Of a DNA stretch of 64,000 nt, positions 36,852 to 47,673 are shown piece by piece. The DNA comes from Misgurnus anguillicaudatus. Taxonomy: Eukaryota > Chordata > Actinopteri > Cypriniformes > Cobitidae. Made by a program: the position numbers and the translations under genes. The DNA lies in contig NC_073352.2 in assembly GCF_027580225.2 (NCBI RefSeq), positions 29,692,001 to 29,756,000 of the forward strand, read 5' to 3'. Each line of letters starts with the position of its first letter. Within the stretch, counting starts at the first letter, position 1. Under the pieces are notes generated by a model, which was not told the origin of the DNA, did no database searches, and was given only the letters and a program-made list of their open reading frames with translations.

Positions 36852-38560
36852 AAGTAAAAGTTTTAAACTTGTGCATGTTAAGCAAACAGTCACATCACAC
36901 GTAATTGAGCTACCCAACTAAATAGAGAAGACCAATTTTAGGAAATCATTCTTATGGTTGTGACAATAAAAAAGCCATGGAATATTTACAGTTTATTCAA
37001 AACATGGTGACCCTATGCCACGTTGCCACATTGGGGGACACTGTTAGGACCAACAGTAAAGTTAATTTATGAACTGTATAAAATTGCAAAATATAAGACA
37101 AAAGATGACATTAACACATTGAACCGTTCACCTCAAATAGTCTTTCATAGTTAACCCTTCCCCTGCTAGTGTGATGCACATTTACTATAACAAAACTATT
37201 ATGTTATTAATTTAGTTTAATGACAGAATAGGGACAAAATACACTCAGAAAATCTATTTATGTAAGACATTGCATGGCCTTGATGGGAATAAATATTATT
37301 TCCCAAACAATCCTTTATTATTCCAAACAGCTGTTGTGTGTTAGTGCTGTTGGTCTTTTTGATATAACTGTTGACACAAAGCTCTCTACAAGCATAAAAA
37401 AGTATTACAGAAAGAAAGAAAGAAGAGCATTGAACATTGATTGCTACACTGTAAGTTGTTACAACTTATAAAATGAAGTTGACATTCAATTATACTTTAT
37501 AAGTCATACTCATATAGTCAAGATAAACAATAGTTAGTTTAATTACAGAGTTGGTTAAACAAAAAAAAAAAAAAAAGTGTTACATTCAGATCTATATATT
37601 CTCTCAAAGTCATTCTGATGTATGTGTACTTGTGTGTTTATTAACTAGGTCAGTGGAACATTAATGATGCATTAATGGAGGCTAAAATTAACTGACTGTT
37701 TTAATTACAAAGGAATAAACATCAAGGCATCAGGGCCAATTAAAAGATCTGCACAAACAGAAGAACGCTATGGGATTTTACACAGAGAGATTAATGGAAT
37801 GAGGTCAAGAGACAGCAGATAATCAGCATTAATGTGGCTATGCCTGCTGCTGGACCTGTTGTGATTTTGACTTACCAAATACAGACCAGATTAAACATTT
37901 AATGAGCGCTCAAAGATTTATTCTGCAGTATGATGATTGTAATAGGCTAAGAAATAGCCTACAAAAAAATAAAATAGTTTTAACCTTTGGAGCACAGTTT
38001 TGAATGTTTATTGAACTGGTATTCCTACTTATTCTTACCTATTAATATTATATATATATTTGTTAATTCTTAACAATTGCAATAAACATCATTTGAACTT
38101 TAAAGTACTTCACATCACCGCTAGATGGTACCACTCGCGTGTTAATCTGCATACAAACTGTGGGGAGATTTCATAAAGCAAAACTGTTGTGCCTTTTTGT
38201 TATTAATAATTGAAATAATGAAATGCAGGACCTGTTTCCTAGTCGAGCATGAGTTTAATTAATTTAAATCATGCCTTTTCATCCGATAATTTAAATAAAA
38301 TACAATATATAATCTGCTGATTTTTCTTGTAATTTTAACAATCTTGACCAAAGCACCAAAAAGGTTTGAACATATAAACTCATTAATTTCATAAAAGTAA
38401 GACAAATACAAATAATTGTATTAGACAAATATAAACAGTCAAAACAAATGCAAGTCATAATTTTTTTTTAAGTGTTCAAAATTCTTTAAAATATTGTTTA
38501 AAACAAGCGTTGTGTGTAAATGTGTGTTATTATAGGCGTATAACGGTACATTCAATACCT
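36436..38560. other. Upstream flank of fat4, no gene recognised
   Basis: AT-rich non-coding DNA. Contains a (GA)n microsatellite (about 36,815-36,849) and an A16 run (about 37,561-37,576). No ORF with recognisable protein similarity. Confidence 0.55.
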
Positions 38561-38612
38561 GGAGCGCAACTCTTCTAATGCTCGCTCTCTACATGATTGA
38601 CACGTCCCTTAT

Positions 38613-38745
38613 CCAATCATCAGTAGACTCAATGATTTTACAATAGAACGGGGAGCCAGAGTGGGGCGGGCTCAGACACAGAGAACCAATAGGGAGCCGG
38701 GAAGGCGGGTGTTTTCTCAGCTCGGGCTTTTGTTCTCAGTCAGGA
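38613..38745 (+). promoter_or_regulatory. Probable fat4 core promoter (GC boxes and CCAAT, no TATA)
   Basis: A local rise in GC content contains CCAAT at 38613-38617 and 38686-38690, a consensus GC box GGGGCGGGC at 38663-38671 and a second GGCGGG at 38704-38709. There is no TATA box at the expected distance. A TCAGT initiator-like context lies near 38,737. It stands about 420 bp before the fat4 ATG, which suits a TATA-less developmental promoter. The transcription start is inferred, not observed. Confidence 0.55.
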
Positions 38746-38801
38746 CAGTAAAGTGAACTTTGGTCACCGTTATTCTGCGGGACGTCCCGGTTCACAAGCA
38801 G

Positions 38802-38837
38802 ATGAATCTATTCACAACTCATTTATTTTACTCATGA
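38802..38837 (+). promoter_or_regulatory. fat4 leader upstream ORF 1 (11 codons)
   Basis: ATG at 38802, TGA at 38835. Lies in the presumed 5' leader. Confidence 0.45.
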
Positions 38838-38935
38838 AAACTTCACGTGTGTCCACACACTGCGTATTCCTGAGGATTTTCTTCACGAATAGTTTTTTCT
38901 GTTCTGCACAATGGAAACTTCATCCCTGCTCGTGA
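38834..38935 (+). promoter_or_regulatory. fat4 leader upstream ORF 2 (33 codons)
   Basis: ATG at 38834 overlaps the stop of the preceding upstream ORF (ATGA arrangement) and terminates at 38935. Confidence 0.4.
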
Positions 38936-38949
38936 GAGGAACGCTGTGA
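38911..38949 (+). promoter_or_regulatory. fat4 leader upstream ORF 3 (METSSLLVRGTL)
   Basis: ATG at 38911 in an ACAATGG context, 12 codons then TGA. Purine at -3 and G at +4 make this a favourable start. Confidence 0.45.
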
Positions 38950-38959
38950 GTTTTACTGG

Positions 38960-39040
38960 ATGAATGCTGACAGGATTTTACCTCACAGAAAGTTTAAAAG
39001 TTATTTCAAGGATAACGCTGGGGAATTATACGAGGTGTAA
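38960..39040 (+). promoter_or_regulatory. fat4 leader upstream ORF 4 (26 codons)
   Basis: ATG at 38960, TAA at 39038. Overlaps the next upstream ORF in another frame. Confidence 0.4.
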
Positions 39041-39119
39041 AGTCTTTGGTGCTACTTTGGATCCGGTTTGGAAAAGTTTTTCTGTCTTTCTGGGATATGA
39101 TGTTTTTAATGTGAGGTGA
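38964..39119 (+). promoter_or_regulatory. fat4 leader upstream ORF 5 (51 codons)
   Basis: ATG at 38964, TGA at 39117-39119; the longest upstream ORF that ends before the main start. A minimal ORF also lies at 39097-39114. Confidence 0.4.
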
Positions 39120-39263
39120 ATGTGTCAGGTTAGGGAAAACCCTGACTGGATTTGTGATTATGGCGCTTTCGGGGAGATCTCTGGACAATTTTTACCTCAT
39201 TTTATTCATCGTATGGACTTTTTTAAGGTGCTCGCTCTCCAGTCAGGTTCGGCAGGAGTTTAA
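39120..39263 (+). promoter_or_regulatory. Upstream ORF overlapping the fat4 start codon (47 codons)
   Basis: ATG at 39120, TAA at 39261. It is out of frame with fat4 and runs over its ATG at 39160, so a ribosome using it would pass the main start. This would dampen fat4 translation if the leader is not spliced. Confidence 0.4.
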
Positions 39264-42200
39264 AGTTTTTGAAGAGCAGCCGGTGGGCACTTACGTGGGC
39301 ACCATCGAGACCAAACCCACTTTCACATATCGATTTAGCGAACACCACAAACTTTTCTCCATAAACGCCACGACTGGTGTCATTTACACTTCCTCCGTGA
39401 TCGACCGAGAAGTTCTTCCCAGCAACATCATCAATGTGGTGGTTCTTTCCAGTCAGCCGACTTACCCCACTGAAGTTCGTATCGTGGTTCTGGATATAAA
39501 TGACAACGCGCCCGTGTTTCCAGACGCGTCGATCGTCGTGTCATTTAAAGAGGACGCGAGCAGCGGGCGGCAGGTGATTCTGGACACGGCGACAGACGCT
39601 GACATCGGAAGTAACGGAGTCGATCACACAACGTACCGAATCGTGAGCGGGAACGAGCAGAGAAAGTTTCGCTTGGATATCACGGTCAACCCGAGCGGGG
39701 AGGGCGCGTTTTTGCATCTCGTTTCCACGGGGGGATTGGACAGAGAAATTACCCCATTCTACCAGCTCCTCATCCAGGTAGAGGATAAAGGAGAACCCAA
39801 AAAGTTTGGCTATCTACAGGTTAACGTCACCATTCAGGATATCAATGACAATCCGCCTGCTTTCGACCAGGATCAGTATCAGACAAAGGTGTTTGAGGAT
39901 GCAGCCATTGGCTCAAGCGTTTTACATTTAACAGCCAAAGACCTGGATGAGGGAGCAAATGCTGATATTAGCTATTTTTTAGATGAGGGAACTCCATTTC
40001 AGATAGACCCTAAAGCTGGAACTATTATTATTAAAGAGGCATTAGATTATGAGACCAGGAAAGAGTATTCCCTTACGATACATGCTGTGGACAATGGCAC
40101 TCCATCTCTGTCAGGCCGGTCAGAAGCAACTATTAAATTAGTTGATGTTAATGACAATGACCCTGTTGTTAAATTTCGCTATTTCCCCACAACCTCTAAA
40201 TTCGCATCTGTGGACGAGAACGCTCAGGTGGGCACTGTAGTAGCATTACTGACAGTTTCAGACTCTGATTCGGCCACTGCTAATGGCAATATATCCGTCT
40301 CTATACTTGGCGGAAACGAACAGAGGCACTTCGAAGTGCATAGTTCGCCAGTCCCTAATCTGAGTTTAATCAAAGTGGCCAGTGTGTTAGACAGAGAGCG
40401 AATCTCCTCCTACAATTTGACCGTTTCTGTGTCGGATAATGGCAGGCCCGTGGCACGCTCCTCCTTTGCCAGTCTTGTTATATTTGTGAATGATATTAAC
40501 GACCATCCGCCCATATTTCAGGAAGCTGTGTATAGAGTAGACATTAGTGAGGACATTCCTAAAGGCAGCTACATTAAAGGGGTCTCAGCCACAGATGGAG
40601 ACTCTGGGCAGAATGCCAATCTGCGCTACTCACTGGTGTCTGGAAACAGTTTGGGGTGGTTTGCCATCAGTGAGAACAGCGGTTTGGTTACCAGCGCTGC
40701 AGCTCTCGATAGGGAAATAGCATCTGAAGTAGTTCTGAATATCAGTGCCAAAGACCAGGGCCTGCAGCCAAAAATCTCCTACACCAAACTGATAGTGAAA
40801 ATCACAGATGTCAATGACCAGGTTCCCACATTCGCTCAAAGCACGTATCACATCTCCTTAGTTGAGCATTCTCCATCTGGCTCGGAGCTCGTGGTGCTGT
40901 CCGCCACAGATTCAGATTTAGGGGCCAATGGCACGGTCCGTTTCTCGTTTGACCCTGAAACACCTGTGAGCATTCAAAATCTGTTTAGGTTAGATGTGAC
41001 ATCAGGACGGTTGAGCACAGCTACAGAGCTAGATAGAGAAGAGGAAAGCTCCTATGTGTTGCACATCAAAGCCACAGATGCAGGCACACCCCCACTATTT
41101 TCTCTCTGCAAAGTTAATGTCACAATTAAGGATGTTAATGATAACAGCCCAGTGTTTTATCCTGTGCAGTATTTTGCTAATATAAAAGAAAATGAGCCTT
41201 CTGGCTCATTCGTCACGTCAGTGTCAGCTTCCGATCCTGACCTGGACCGAAATGGCACTGTTAAATATGCCATCACTGCTGGTGACTCTTCAAAGTTCCA
41301 CATCAACAGCAATTTGGGTAAAATCACAACCCTAGTGCCTCTAGATAGAGAAGAAAGAACTGCCTATCAGCTACAGGTCACAGCAACAGATGGAGGGGGT
41401 TTACGTTCACACGTACAGGCTATAGTCACCATCACTGTAGTAGACACGCAGGATAACCCTCCTGTGTTCAGTCAGAAAGAATACAGCTTTGTTATGTTTG
41501 AAAATGTGGCTGTGGGCACCATTATAGGCACTGTGTCAGCCACCACAGTGGATCTGAACACAAATATCACTTATCTGATAGCATCAGGGGACCAGCGGGG
41601 TCTGTTTGCAATTGGTAGTGCCACAGGGCAAATCACAGCTTCAGGCCTGATAGACAGGGAAGAGCAGGCATTTTACCAGCTCAGAGTAATTGCTAGGGGT
41701 GGGGAGGTTACAGGGGATGCATTAGTTAACATCACCGTAAAAGATTTGAATGATAATGCCCCCCATTTCATTCACACGGTTGAGCATGTCAGCGCTGTGG
41801 AGAACTGGGCCACGGGTCACCAAATATTCCAAGCAAAAGCCTCTGATCCAGATGAGGGGACCAATGGTGTGATTGTGTACAGCCTCAAACAGAATCCTAA
41901 AGGCCTGTTTCACATCCATGAGAAACACGGATTAATCACACTCACTGGCCCTCTAGAAGTCACCACTAGCTCCTACCAGTTAGAGGTTGTGGCCTCCGAC
42001 CTTGGTATTCCGCAGCACACCTCTAGTCTCGTCCTCACTGTAAGTGTGTATGATGTCAATGACAATGCGCCGATATTTGATCAGCTCTCATATGAGGTCA
42101 CCATTTTGGAATCGGAGCCGGTAAACAGTCGTTTTTTTAAAGTTGAGGCCACTGATAAAGACTCGGGGCTCAATGGTGAAATTGTGTATGACATTATTAG

Positions 42201-44265
42201 CGGTAACACAAATGATGTGTTTGGGATCTTCCCCGATGGACAGTTATATATTAAAGCAGATTTAGATAGAGAAGTACAAGATCGATACAGTTTATTAGTG
42301 GTGGCCAAAGACAGAGCTGTTGAGCCTTTGAGCGCCAACATTAATGTGACTGTACTCCTTGATGATGTCAATGATAACCGTCCGCTTTTTAATAGCACAA
42401 ATTATGTTTTCCATTTTGAGGAGGAGCAAAAACGAGGCTCGCCGGTTGGGCGGGTTTTCGCAGAAGATAAAGATTTTGGACCAAACAGTGAGGTTCGTTA
42501 CTCGTTTGAAACCCCACAGTCAAACTTTGAGCTTAACACCATCACGGGCGAGATCACCAGCACGCTTCAGCTTGACCGTGAGTCTCTCATGAGACAAAGA
42601 GGTGCCGCAGTATTCAGTTTCAATGTCATGTCTTCTGATCAGGGCCTTCCCAAACCTCTCAAAGACCAGGCCAAAGTTCAAGTATACATACAGGACATCA
42701 ATGACAACCCACCAAAATTTACAAAAGACGTCTTTCAGGCCTCTATCTCTGAATCAGCCCAGAATCCAACACAACTGCTCAGAGTGTCTGCCTCAGATGT
42801 AGATGAAAATAAAAACGGCCTTGTTCAGTACAACATTGCGGAGGGAAATGAGGAAAAACAATTTAGCATTGACAGCAATTCTGGTCAAGTTACTCTAGTG
42901 GGAAAACTAGACTATGAGACAACACCCTTTTACTCCCTGAAAATTATAGCTGAGGACTCTGGCATTGTGCCCCTGTCGTCCACTTGTGTGTTGAGCATCA
43001 CTGTTCTGGACGAAAATGACAACTCGCCCTTGTTTCCCAAACCTACCCTAACAGTGGATGTTTTGGAGAACATGCGGATTGGGGAGCTGGTCGCCTCTAT
43101 AACCGCTACAGACTCTGACTCGGGTTCCAACGCTGACATCACATTCAGTATCTCTGCCACAAACAACCACGGTACATTCAGCATTAGTCCTAATACTGGC
43201 AGTATATTCCTGGTTAAAAAACTGGATTTTGAGACCCAGTCTTTGTACAAACTCAATGTCACAGCCAGAGACAACGGAAGGCCACCAAGGTCATCCTTTA
43301 TTCCTGTCATCATTCATGTACGAGACTTTAACGATAATCCTCCTGTTTTTACTCCAGGAGACATTTTTAAGTCCATCCCTGAAAATCTTCCCCAATCTAC
43401 CTCTGTCATGACTATAACAGCTCGCGATACAGATGCTGACATAAACGGTCAGTTGGAATATTCAGTCGTGCAGCAGACGCCAAGGGGTGGTCATTTCCGC
43501 ATTGACCCAGTGTCTGGAGTTATTTACACATATGGGGAAATTGACAGAGAGTTCTCCAACATCTTTGAGCTGACCATTAAAGCGACAGACCAGGCTGTAC
43601 CCGCTGAGTTTCGCCGTTTTGCTCTAAAGAATGTGACTATATGGGTGACAGACCAGAATGACAATTTGCCTGTATTTATCTCCCAGAATGCCTTAGTGGC
43701 TGAATCAAACATTGTGATTGGTTCCATTCTTACGACCGTCGTGGCCTTTGACCCCGACGAAGGTCCGAATGGAGAGGTGGAGTATGAGCTAGTAAGAGGA
43801 GATTTTGATACGTTTATCATGGATCGTTATAGTGGGGATATCAGACTAGCGTCTCAACTCGTGCCCTCAAAACTCATATATAGTCTGACCGTGTCTGCAA
43901 CAGATCACGGCTCAGACCGCAAGACCTCACGAACCGAGCTCACAATCATCCTTCAGGGTACAGATGGGCCAGTTTTTTCTCAACCCAAGTACATCACAAT
44001 ACTGAAAGAAGGCCAACCGCCCGGAACCAACGTCATCTCACTGGATGCCTCCAGTCCACGTGGAACTGGTGCTAAGGTGGAGTTTTTTATTGTTTCAGTT
44101 CAGAGTGAAGGGAAGGCTGTTGGCCGGCTTTTCACTATCGGCCGCCACACCGGGGTGATCCAAACAGCTGCAGAACTGGACCGAGAGCAAGGCTCAAACC
44201 TGTACTCGCTGGACGTGTACGCCATTGAAGCAGACGCAAACCAGCCCAGAACGCAGCATGCAGAG
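39160..44265 (+). CDS. fat4: Protocadherin Fat4, first coding exon (partial gene)
   Basis: Giant atypical cadherin of the Fat family. At the plasma membrane it binds Dachsous on neighbouring cells and acts in planar cell polarity and Hippo-linked growth control. The exon encodes 1,702 residues. A hydrophobic signal peptide (about residues 1-28, with LILFIVW) is followed by cadherin repeats whose calcium-binding linkers (DxNDNxP type) fall near residues 112, 227, 329, 445, 550, 658, 762, 862, 965, 1069, 1179, 1284, 1389 and 1498. A degenerate linker (LQGTDGPVF) lies at about 1600, and a partial 16th repeat follows. LDRE motifs are regular. The opening (FKVFEEQPVGTYVGTIETKP) and overall order match vertebrate FAT4 rather than FAT1-3 or DCHS. 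The start is ATG at 39160 (A at -3, G at +4); the in-frame codon at 39154 is GTG. The exon ends ...CAGAG before GTGAGT, phase 0; readthrough would add 38 unrelated residues to TGA at 44380. The remaining cadherin repeats, EGF and laminin-G domains, membrane segment and cytoplasmic tail must lie beyond the window. Confidence 0.95.
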
Positions 44266-44271
44266 GTGAGT
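44266..44271 (+). promoter_or_regulatory. Splice donor of fat4 exon 1
   Basis: AG|GTGAGT at the point where similarity to Fat4 stops (after ...RTQHAE). Phase 0. Confidence 0.88.
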
Positions 44272-46026
44272 AACCATTGGCGTTTTATAAAGGTGTCTGT
44301 GTTTTTGATGGCTCCTGCATATTATGTGAAGAGAAGTCCAAGGGAATATAATCTGAAACATGTGCTGAAGTCATTTGTGTGAATGTGATGGAAAAAACAC
44401 ACAGAATATAAAAAAAACAACTTTAGTGTTGAATAACCGTATGTGCATTACTAAAGTTCCTGTTGTTTTTCCCTAGTTTTTTTTAGATGATCTGGGTTGT
44501 ATTAAGTATAAATTGCTTTGCACTTGAGAATGCAGGCTTTGTTTTTTGGCAGGCAAGATGTATTGTTTCAGCTCTGAGAGAGCACAGGTCTTAATCTCGG
44601 AGAAAAGAGCTTGCTGTTTTTTGAGTTACTCTGGCAGAGAGTGAGGAACGCTGGGTAAATCTTCGGGTTCCTGCTGTGAGTAAACCAGGCTCCCTTATCA
44701 GCACTTTCAGACAGTGTGATTGCAGATATTAATAACCTGAATCCACAGGATGGTGTTGGCCGGTTCTTTCTTATTAAAATGGTTTTCTGGCCAAGAAAAG
44801 GCAGGCAAAGCAATTGAAAGGAAAATGAGTGGTGGAGATGAGCGTGTGGGATTCAGATACCTGTCCCCCACAGAGAGAGAGAGAGAGTGAGAGAGAGAGA
44901 AATTATCCGGGCTTTGAGCGCTCCGGGCGATGTTGGAGCAGGGTGGTCCATGAGATTCTGCTTTGTACCACCAGCTTTGCATGAACAGGCAATAAGTGAC
45001 CATTAAATTCAGCTGACCCACTAAGTCTCAGTGAATAGAAATGTATTTTCAGATGGGGCCGAGCAGAGTAAGCAGGAAAGTAGAGAAATCTCCAAAAGTG
45101 AAATCTAATCTCTGTGTTCAGTTGGTACATTGCGTCGCATCTGTGTCGCTGCCGCTGAACTCTCCCTCGAGGGATAGAGTTAAACTCTCTGCTGCAGTAC
45201 CCAGATGAAATCCTACACTGGGCTTGTGGGTTTGTGTGCGCAGGCCTCTCCTCAAATGAAAAACAAATGTGATTCTATATATGTGTTTTGGAAATTTCAA
45301 CTGGAACTGAAAATGTTATGTTATTATAGGCTTGATGATTCGCATTTATAAATTGGATTTTTTCCTCTGGTGCAGTAGATCTCTGCTTGGTCCGAGGAAA
45401 TGTGCTTTGTGTTATAGTTTTGAAAATAGCTTCTTGAAAGGCGTGTTCTCTGTTCCAGAAGAAAGAGTGAACATTAGTACGGCCAAAACTGTTTTGTTTT
45501 CTTTCTTTTGTTTATTGAGGAAATGCCATGGTTTGTGTCAGCTACGGTGTGCTAAGGTAATTCATCATAAATGTGCCTGGACCCTCTTTAGTGTGTATGT
45601 GTGTCTATTCAAATGCAGTAAAACATGTTAATTCTCACGAATGCAACTAAAATATATAACATGAATGATTAATTAAATGAAACAATCTCTGTCCCAATTG
45701 GGACATTTACAACAACAAACTAAGAAAAAAGTAAACTTTTTTTTTAATAAAGAAAAATAAATAATGAGAGAAAATATGTCACACAAAATCAAGTTTATGA
45801 TGGTAACAGTCAAAGTCTTTAATGGTGTTTCAGCTGGTGCTGGCAAAGATTTTCTGGTCCAAAACATTTTCCAAATACAAAACATTTCCAAACCCACGAT
45901 TTGCCTCCAGTAGCAGTCACAACGAACATAAATGAAAATGTGCATTTTAACGAAACTGTATGCGTCAAGGAATGAGGATGCGGAGAGTGTCAAAATAAAG
46001 GTACCTTATATCGACATCATTAGACA
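44272..46026 (+). other. fat4 intron 1, proximal part
   Basis: No exon seen. Mostly unique sequence. A GA-rich run lies at 44,873-44,901. The stretch 44,520-45,260 is less AT-rich than its surroundings and is not an evident repeat. Confidence 0.6.
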
Positions 46027-46030
46027 TTAA

Positions 46031-46413
46031 AGTCGCCATGAAACGGAAGTAGCGATTGCCTTATTTTCCTCATGGTGACGTATATCCGAATGAAACGGCT
46101 TTTGAGATGAAATAAGGCAGGGCTGGATTTGAATTTGTCCATCAAGATCTGATTGGATCGTTTGAAGTTGGGTCGTGTTGCTAATTGCTAATCGCTGCGA
46201 TCTTCTCCCAGACCCCGCCCACCTGCCATACTTTTGACCGGAAGTGAAGAGAGATCGTTTTGAGGAGGGAAGGAGATTTGCATTTTTGATTAAAGATTAT
46301 GAGCACACACAAATTTAAAAAAAAGTAATGATGCTCTCAGATAAGCCATTTGTTAATAATACCACAATATTAAAAATATATATATAGTTTTTCATTTCAG
46401 TTTCATTGCGACT
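46031..46413. mobile_element. 383-bp MITE with TTAA target duplication
   Basis: Inverted ends AGTCGCCATGAAAC (left) and the complement of AGTCGCAATGAAAC (right), one mismatch, flanked by TTAA at 46027-46030 and 46414-46417. No ORF of interest. Confidence 0.82.
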
Positions 46414-46459
46414 TTAATCGATGCATCAATCTATATTAATGTACTGTTCCACCCCTAAT

Positions 46460-47665
46460 TAGTGGTCGACCGATATGGAGTTTTTATGGCTGATACCGAT
46501 ATTAAGAAAGCTGATTGACCGACATGAGCCAATTTAAAGGATTTAAAGGACTTAAAGCATATTTACAAGAGATAATTAATGTGGATCTGACATCTCACAG
46601 TACTTTTTAAATAAGGGTGTTGAACCACTAATCTATATAAATGACTGGATTGCGCATGACGTCACAACTGTGAAGCCACCGCGCTGCCATGTTGGTAAAC
46701 CCAAACGTTCTATTAATGGACGCGATCAGATTTTAATGATAAAACATCACTTTACTAGTCTTCGTTTTTATATCTGAAGTTACCCTGTACATTATTACAA
46801 CACAAACGTCCTAAGCATGTACATAGTTATTTACTGAAAGTTGTACATTTTAGTTTTTAATCAGTTATTATACATTCATCTTCATACTGTATAAAATCAG
46901 CAGACAAACCGCAGCATATTTGGTATTAATGACGTACGTGCTCATTCTGAAATCTAAATAAATAATCATACTTTGTTCCGTATGTGTATGCAATAATTTG
47001 CTGGTTTTTGGTAATTATGTTATCTAAACTTACAAGTTACCTAAACTTATTTAGAGAAATAACGCTGACTGTGTAGCTGAATGTCAAAAAAACCTTTATT
47101 TATACTCGTGTCATTAACAGAACGCAGCAGACACACACACCTTAACGTTTTTTTATAAATCCATTTCCTGCTCGATTAAAACATAAACATTGCAAATAAC
47201 ATCAGAAATAACAGTTAATTTACGTACACGTATCCTAAAATAATCTTGCATGACTGATACGCTGTAAGGCGGGTGAATTTAAAACATGATTTTGAATGGA
47301 AGTTAATGACGCTCTCTGCCGGTTGGCTAGACCAAGATGGTGGCTCGAACTCTGCGCTGGCTTCACCTCATGCTGTTACGTCAAGCGTTCTATGCGCAAT
47401 CCAGTCATTTATGTAGATCAGTGTGTTGAACCAGTGTGTTAAAAACACACGTTAAACACGTCATGTTAAAAAGTGAATAGTGATTGGTCATTTTACTGTC
47501 TGTCAGAGTTTGGCTTTACATTGAGTGACACTGAGTGTCTTTTTATTACAAACAAAAAATTTGAGTAATAGAGAAATTTACTGGCCGATTGAAAAGATTT
47601 ATTGGCCGATGCCGATAAGAAAAAAATCAAAATATTTGCCTCTGCAATATATTGGCCTATCACTA
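46460..47665. mobile_element. hAT-like non-autonomous element (1,206 bp), host of a nested insertion
   Basis: Identical 8-bp direct repeats CCCCTAAT flank it (46452-46459 and 47666-47673). Ends are TAGTGGTCGACC and the complement of TAGTGATAGGCC. Remnant CGACCGATAT and CCGATGCCGATA motifs lie near the ends. It is split by the element at 46626-47423; without it and one target copy the host would be about 400 bp. No transposase. Confidence 0.85.
46626..47423. mobile_element. hAT-like MITE (798 bp) nested in another element
   Basis: Perfect 8-bp target duplication TGTTGAAC (46618-46625 and 47424-47431). Terminal inverted repeats read CACTRATCTAYATAAATGAC and continue GGATTGCGCAT, with two differences over about 31 bp. 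It lies wholly inside the hAT-like element at 46460-47665, so it is the younger insertion. Confidence 0.9.
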
Positions 47666-47673
47666 CCCCTAAT

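Noticed and set aside
39154..39159. GTG-initiated N-terminal extension of fat4
   Set aside because: Eukaryotic initiation at GTG is not expected when a well-placed ATG follows two codons later.
40630..43820. Minus-strand and off-frame ORFs inside the fat4 exon
   Set aside because: Shadows of the cadherin coding frame.
44266..44382. C-terminal 39 codons of the long open frame
   Set aside because: They follow a consensus splice donor, lose all similarity to cadherins and end at an intronic stop, so they are readthrough into the intron.
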